From Chloroflexota bacterium (GTDB taxonomy: Bacteria; Chloroflexota; Anaerolineae; Anaerolineales; Anaerolineaceae), in NCBI GenBank assembly GCA_012797215.1, contig JAAZPN010000188.1, positions 1 to 8,743 on the forward strand: a DNA stretch of 8,743 nt. The letters run 5' to 3'. Position 1 is the stretch's first letter, and each line of letters begins with the position of its first letter. Below are positions 5,176-8,743 of this stretch, in pieces. The notes below the pieces were generated by a model. It was not told where the DNA came from. It saw only the letters and a list, made by a program, of their open reading frames with translations, and ran no database searches. Both the position numbers and the translations under genes were made by a program.

Positions 5176-6129
5176 ATGACATCCATTGGCACTTATTCGG
5201 ATGAGCCCACCTACACAATAAAAGTGGTGCAAGCGCGCACCGGCATCAAACCCGTTACCCTGCGCGCGTGGGAACGTCGCTACACCCTGCTTACCCCTAT
5301 GCGCATGCCCAACGGCTATCGCCTTTATTCCGAACGGGATATTCAACTGCTTCTTTGGGTCCAACGGAAATTGGATACAGGCATCACAATCAGCCAGGTT
5401 GTGGAACAATTTCGCGGAGCCCGGGCGCGCGGTTTCTGGCCGGAAACAATTCAAACTGTTGTGCCGGAAGCCCCCAAACTTAAACCACCGCGGCCCGCGC
5501 GCGACTACGCTGAAATGCTCTTTGGCGCGCTGATTGCCCACAACGAATCCCGCGCCAACGCTATTTTGGAAGAGGTGAAAAAATACTTTGACCTCATTAC
5601 AGTCTTCCAGGAAGTCATCGCGCCCAGCCTGGAACTGGTCGGGGAAGCCTGGTATAACGGCGAAATTCGAATTGCGACCGAACATATGGCGTCCAGCTAC
5701 ATTAAAGGCAAGTTGTTAAACATCATGCAAAACCTTCCGGTAGTCAAAGAAGGCGCGCTTATCCTGGTGGGCTGCGGCCCGGAAGAAAACCACGAGCTAG
5801 CCGCGCTGATGTTCGCTGTGCTTCTGCGTCAGGAAGGCTACTTTGTGGAGTATCTGGGGCCGGACTTGCCCACCGACGATCTGCTGGATTACTCCGCGAT
5901 TGTGCGCCCGAAACTGATTGTGCTCTCGGTAAACCAGGAAAACACCGCCGACCTGATGAAAGGCTTTGCCGCTGACCTTGCTAATGTGCGCGGTAAACCC
6001 AGGCTGGCATACGCGGGGCGCTACTTTGAAAACAATGAACAAGCCCGCAAAGATCTGGGGGGCATTTACCTCGGCAAAAGCCTGGCTGAAGCCATGGAAA
6101 AAATAAAGCAGCTGATCATGCTTGTCTGA
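5176..6129 (+). CDS. MerR-family, B12-binding regulator (CarH/LitR-like)
   Basis: The protein (317 residues from the ATG at 5176) has three parts. A MerR-type winged helix (about 13-82) includes V-T-L-R-A-W-E-R-R-Y and N-G-Y-R-L-Y-S-E-R-D-I. A four-helix B12-binding domain (about 110-188) carries the CarH cap motif W-x9-E-H (Trp159, Glu169, His170). A Rossmann-type cobalamin domain (about 194-315) has E-N-H (Glu204, His206), where His206 would be the lower cobalt ligand. In Thermus CarH, adenosylcobalamin drives tetramerisation and repression, and light releases it. Here the residue after the cap Trp is Tyr160, where Thermus CarH has the His used in the light-state bis-His adduct. The E-x-H-x-x-G motif has Ala209 for Gly. 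A TTG in frame at 5122 overlaps the predicted -35 and is rejected as start. Ribosome-binding site is weak (GAGCGGA). A terminator follows. Confidence 0.88.
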   Translation: MTSIGTYSDEPTYTIKVVQARTGIKPVTLRAWERRYTLLTPMRMPNGYRLYSERDIQLLLWVQRKLDTGITISQVVEQFRGARARGFWPETIQTVVPEAPKLKPPRPARDYAEMLFGALIAHNESRANAILEEVKKYFDLITVFQEVIAPSLELVGEAWYNGEIRIATEHMASSYIKGKLLNIMQNLPVVKEGALILVGCGPEENHELAALMFAVLLRQEGYFVEYLGPDLPTDDLLDYSAIVRPKLIVLSVNQENTADLMKGFAADLANVRGKPRLAYAGRYFENNEQARKDLGGIYLGKSLAEAMEKIKQLIMLV

Positions 6130-6150
6130 CCAGCTGCCGAAATCATCACC

Positions 6151-6175
6151 AGCGCCCTCGCGGGCGTTTTTGTTT
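6151..6175 (+). terminator. Rho-independent terminator of the CarH-like gene
   Basis: CGCCC (6153-6157) pairs with GGGCG (6162-6166) around loop TCGC, and flanking AG/TT bases can extend the stem by a wobble and an A-T pair. TTTTTGTTT follows. It lies 21 bases after the stop and its T-tract abuts the stop codon of convergent glyQS. On the minus strand no T-run follows the stem, so it probably works for the plus strand only. Confidence 0.85.
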
Positions 6176-8743
6176 AAAAGCCTTCCAAGGCGGAGAGATC
6201 TGCCAGGGGGCGCAGGAGAGCCACAATTGACTGCAGCAGCCCCAACCGGCTTTTTCGCAGAGTCTCATCCTCTGCCATCACCAGCACCTTGTCAAAAAAG
6301 GCATTAATTTCCGGCACAAGCTTGCGTACTTCTTCCAGCGCCGCCTCTAACTCAGTATTGCGCTCGAGACGCGCTTGCGCGGCGCGGACTGAAGCGAGCA
6401 GCTGGCGCTCTTCGACTTCCACCTGGGCGCTTTCAGCGACCGGATAGATTTCATTGATGTCGCGCGTGATGCGCGCGCAGCGGCTGAAGGCTGGCAGGAT
6501 GATGCTCCAATCTTCACGAGCCGTCCACGCGCCCAAGCTGCGCGCAAAGCGTTCGGCTTTGGCGGGATTAGCGGCCTGGGTCTGTAGCACGGCGTCCACG
6601 ATGTCGTACCGATAACCGCGCTCCAGCAGCAGCCCGCGCAGGCGTCCGGCAACGAAATCAAGCGCGGATTTAAGCATTGCCGCGTCAAACGCCACCGGCA
6701 GAGCTTCTCCGGCCAGCCGCAAACCCCACTCCAGGTCAAAGTCCAGGTTCTTTCCGGTCAGCAGCTGCGCCAGGCCTAATGCGGTGCGGCGCAGCGCGAA
6801 GGGGTCTTTGTTGCCTGTCGGCGCTAGCCCAACGGCGAACAAACCCGCGAGCGAATCAAGGCGGTCGGCAATGCCAACCAGCAGACCGGCCTCGCCTTCC
6901 GGCAAGCGGTCCTCTGCGTTGCGTGGCAGGTAGTGCTCAAAAATGCCCTGCGCTACGGCTTCAGTCTCACCCGAGAGCCGCGCGTAGAATTTACCCATCA
7001 CGCCCTGCAGCTCGGTCATTTCAATCACCATGGCGGTGGCAAGGTCAGCCTTACATAATTCCGCGGTTCGGTCCACAACAGCCCGCGTTTCGGCTGAAAC
7101 TTCCATTGCAGCGCTTATTCGGGTTGTTAGCGTCTGCACCCGCCGCGTTTTTTCCAACATTGAGCCCAGGTCTTTCTGGAAAGTCAGCTGCGCGAGTTTG
7201 GGAATGAAGTCCGCCAGCGCTTTCTCCTTATCCTCGTGGATAAAGAACTCGGCGTCGGCAAAGCGGGCGTGGATAACCTGCAGGTTGCCGTCCACAACCA
7301 CCTCTTCGAAGCGTTTGTCGCCGTTGCGCATGATGATGAAGTATTGGGTCAGTTTGCCCGCCTGATCCAGCACCGGGAAGTAGCGTTGGTGTTTTCGCAT
7401 CACGCCAATCAGAACTTCCGCCGGCAGGTTTTCGAGGTAACGCGGCTCAAAAGCCCCCAGCATGCCGGTCGGGCGCTCCACCAGGTTTGTCACTTCCTCC
7501 AGCAGGTCCGGGTCATCCGCCAGTTTTCCACCAACGCTTTCCGCGAGTTGGCAGGCTTGCTCCCACACCAGGGCCTTACGCCTTTCGGGCGCCAGAACGA
7601 TGCCCTGCGCCTCTAAATAATCTGCATACTCTTTCAGGCTGCTCAGGGAGCATTCAGGTTTTTCCGCAAAACGCAGCCCGCGCGTAACCCGACCGGAGCG
7701 CAAGCCCGCGAATTCAAAAGGTACCACTTCCTCCCCAAGCAGGGCAAGCAGCCAGCGTACCGGCCTGGAAAAACTTTTTCCAGTCTGGTTCCAACGCATG
7801 CCTTTGGTAAATCTGATGCTCTCACATAATTGTGGGAGCGCGAGGCTTAAGAGGGCCATTGCAGACTGCCCTTTTTCGTGAATCTGCGCGACTACATAAC
7901 TGCCGCCTTCCGATTCTGAAACCGTGAGCTGGCTGACGTCCAAACCACGGCTGCGCGCGAAGCCTTCCGCGGCTTTGGTAGGTTTGCCCTCCGCGTCAAA
8001 AGCACGCGCGGCAGGCGGCCCTTTCACCTCCAAAACGCGGTCTGCTTGCTGAGTCTGAAGCGCCTTGACCATTAATACCAGCCTGCGCGGGGTGCCCTCA
8101 ATGCGGACGTCCCCGTGTTCCAGGCGTGCTTCCGCCAGGAGCGCTTCCGCGCCTTCCTTTAGCTGCACGAGGGCATTGGCCAGGTCGGCGGTAGGCAGTT
8201 CTTCTGTACCAATTTCGAGCAGCAGGTCCGCGCGCTCCGCCGTTACCAACGGAGGTTCGCTTAAAGCGGCTTCGGCTGTGGATGACTCGGACGAGAGCCA
8301 GGGGAAGCCCATTTCCGCGCGCTGGGCGAGGTAAGCCTCGGCAACGCGGCGGGAAAGGTCGCGCATTTTGCCAAAGAGAGCCTGCCGTTCGGTGAAGCCA
8401 ACCGCGCCGCGCGAATCCAGCACGTTAAAGGTGTGTGAACATTTGATGATGTAATCATAGGCCGGCAGCACCAGCTTTTGCGCCAGCGCCAGGTTGGCTT
8501 CCGCTTCAAAGAGATTAAACATCTCACGCAGCCGCGGCACATCCGCTGTTTCAAAATAATACGTGGAGTGCTCGCGTTCTGCCACCTGGTTCACATCCCC
8601 GCATGTGCGTTCATTATTCCAGCGAATATCCTTGAAGTGGCGCACCCGCTGCAGCGCCATGGCGATGCGTTCCAATCCATAGGTAATTTCCACCGCGGGC
8701 ACATCCAGCACCACCCCACCGGACTGCTGGAAGTAGGTGAACT
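6174..8743 (-). CDS. glyQS: Glycyl-tRNA synthetase, fused alpha and beta chains (N-terminus outside window)
   Basis: This enzyme charges tRNA-Gly. Most bacteria of this type make separate GlyQ (catalytic alpha) and GlyS (beta) chains. Here one uninterrupted frame of 855 visible codons carries both. The alpha part runs from the window edge to about 8298: F-T-Y-F-Q-Q, E-I-T-Y-G-L-E-R (class II motif 3), E-H-S-T-Y-Y-F-E, S-H-T-F-N-V-L-D-S-R-G-A, V-A-E-A-Y and a final G-F-P-W. A Ser/Ala/Glu-rich linker of about 23 residues (8297-8229) follows. The beta part then starts with L-L-L-E-I-G-T-E-E-L-P and runs to full GlyS length (about 684 residues). It contains T-P-R-R-L-V-L, A-F-D-A-E-G-K-P, Y-F-P-V, C-K-A-D-L with T-E-L-Q-G-V-M-G (HD-like region), K-D-P-F-A-L-R-R, and the C-terminal tRNA-binding F-F-D-K-V-L-V-M-A. 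The frame stays open to the edge, so roughly 140-150 N-terminal residues are missing. An apparent GTG start at 8714 is internal. Confidence 0.95.
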   Translation of the reverse strand, partial: FTYFQQSGGVVLDVPAVEITYGLERIAMALQRVRHFKDIRWNNERTCGDVNQVAEREHSTYYFETADVPRLREMFNLFEAEANLALAQKLVLPAYDYIIKCSHTFNVLDSRGAVGFTERQALFGKMRDLSRRVAEAYLAQRAEMGFPWLSSESSTAEAALSEPPLVTAERADLLLEIGTEELPTADLANALVQLKEGAEALLAEARLEHGDVRIEGTPRRLVLMVKALQTQQADRVLEVKGPPAARAFDAEGKPTKAAEGFARSRGLDVSQLTVSESEGGSYVVAQIHEKGQSAMALLSLALPQLCESIRFTKGMRWNQTGKSFSRPVRWLLALLGEEVVPFEFAGLRSGRVTRGLRFAEKPECSLSSLKEYADYLEAQGIVLAPERRKALVWEQACQLAESVGGKLADDPDLLEEVTNLVERPTGMLGAFEPRYLENLPAEVLIGVMRKHQRYFPVLDQAGKLTQYFIIMRNGDKRFEEVVVDGNLQVIHARFADAEFFIHEDKEKALADFIPKLAQLTFQKDLGSMLEKTRRVQTLTTRISAAMEVSAETRAVVDRTAELCKADLATAMVIEMTELQGVMGKFYARLSGETEAVAQGIFEHYLPRNAEDRLPEGEAGLLVGIADRLDSLAGLFAVGLAPTGNKDPFALRRTALGLAQLLTGKNLDFDLEWGLRLAGEALPVAFDAAMLKSALDFVAGRLRGLLLERGYRYDIVDAVLQTQAANPAKAERFARSLGAWTAREDWSIILPAFSRCARITRDINEIYPVAESAQVEVEERQLLASVRAAQARLERNTELEAALEEVRKLVPEINAFFDKVLVMAEDETLRKSRLGLLQSIVALLRPLADLSALEGF

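Noticed and set aside
6677..7207. Plus-strand open frame (176 codons) inside glyQS
   Set aside because: It is antisense to a certain synthetase gene, is rich in Pro, Arg and Ala of low complexity, and has no recognisable domain.
7235..7276. Two DnaA-like boxes (CGTGGATAA, 33 bp apart) on the plus strand
   Set aside because: They have one mismatch to consensus and arise from two Ile-His codon pairs in a conserved part of glyS; there is no AT-rich origin-like DNA nearby.
8712..8714. GTG as the true start of the minus-strand synthetase gene
   Set aside because: The frame is open upstream to the edge and reads F-T-Y-F-Q-Q, a conserved internal segment of GlyQ, so the gene continues beyond the window.

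Overview
The window looks like bacterial chromosome from a Chloroflexota-like (probably Anaerolineae-like) organism. This is inferred from GC-rich coding DNA with AT-rich gaps, an alpha-beta fused glycyl-tRNA synthetase, a CarH-type B12-binding MerR regulator, and a degenerate UPF0173-like metallo-beta-lactamase-fold protein next to a small unrecognised protein and MutY. The lineage is recalled from family resemblance; no search was run. I see no mobile element, CRISPR array, rRNA or tRNA.

Layout. Positions 1-231 hold no gene, but carry an extended -10 promoter followed by a short hairpin containing a perfect DnaA-box sequence. Positions 232-2249 are a tight three-gene plus-strand operon: a metallo-beta-lactamase-fold protein that has lost most metal ligands, a 100-residue small protein, and mutY. 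A likely bidirectional terminator (2390-2422) separates it from a convergent minus-strand pair: a small membrane protein (3504-3100) followed by upp (3075-2452). A 179-base divergent gap leads to a plus-strand pair overlapping by ATGA: a YacP/Rae1-like NYN nuclease and a PIG-L/LmbE deacetylase (3684-5047). Next is a single plus-strand gene for a CarH/LitR-like regulator (5176-6129). Its promoter is overlapped by a perfect TTGTACA-N5-TGTACAA repeat, and a strong terminator follows it. The rest (6174-8743) is the fused glyQS gene on the minus strand, cut at the window edge before its N-terminus.

How the genes relate. Most are housekeeping: tRNA charging, uracil salvage, oxidative DNA repair, RNA turnover. 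The most interesting element is the CarH-like gene. It keeps the W-x9-EH capping motif and an E-x-H cobalamin motif, but has Tyr where the characterised Thermus CarH has the His that forms the light-state bis-His adduct. Its putative operator places two TGTACA half-sites 11 bp apart over its own -10, which suggests autoregulation by a cobalamin-dependent, possibly light-sensing, switch. No carotenoid or photolyase gene is visible nearby. I found no convincing wholly new multi-gene system.
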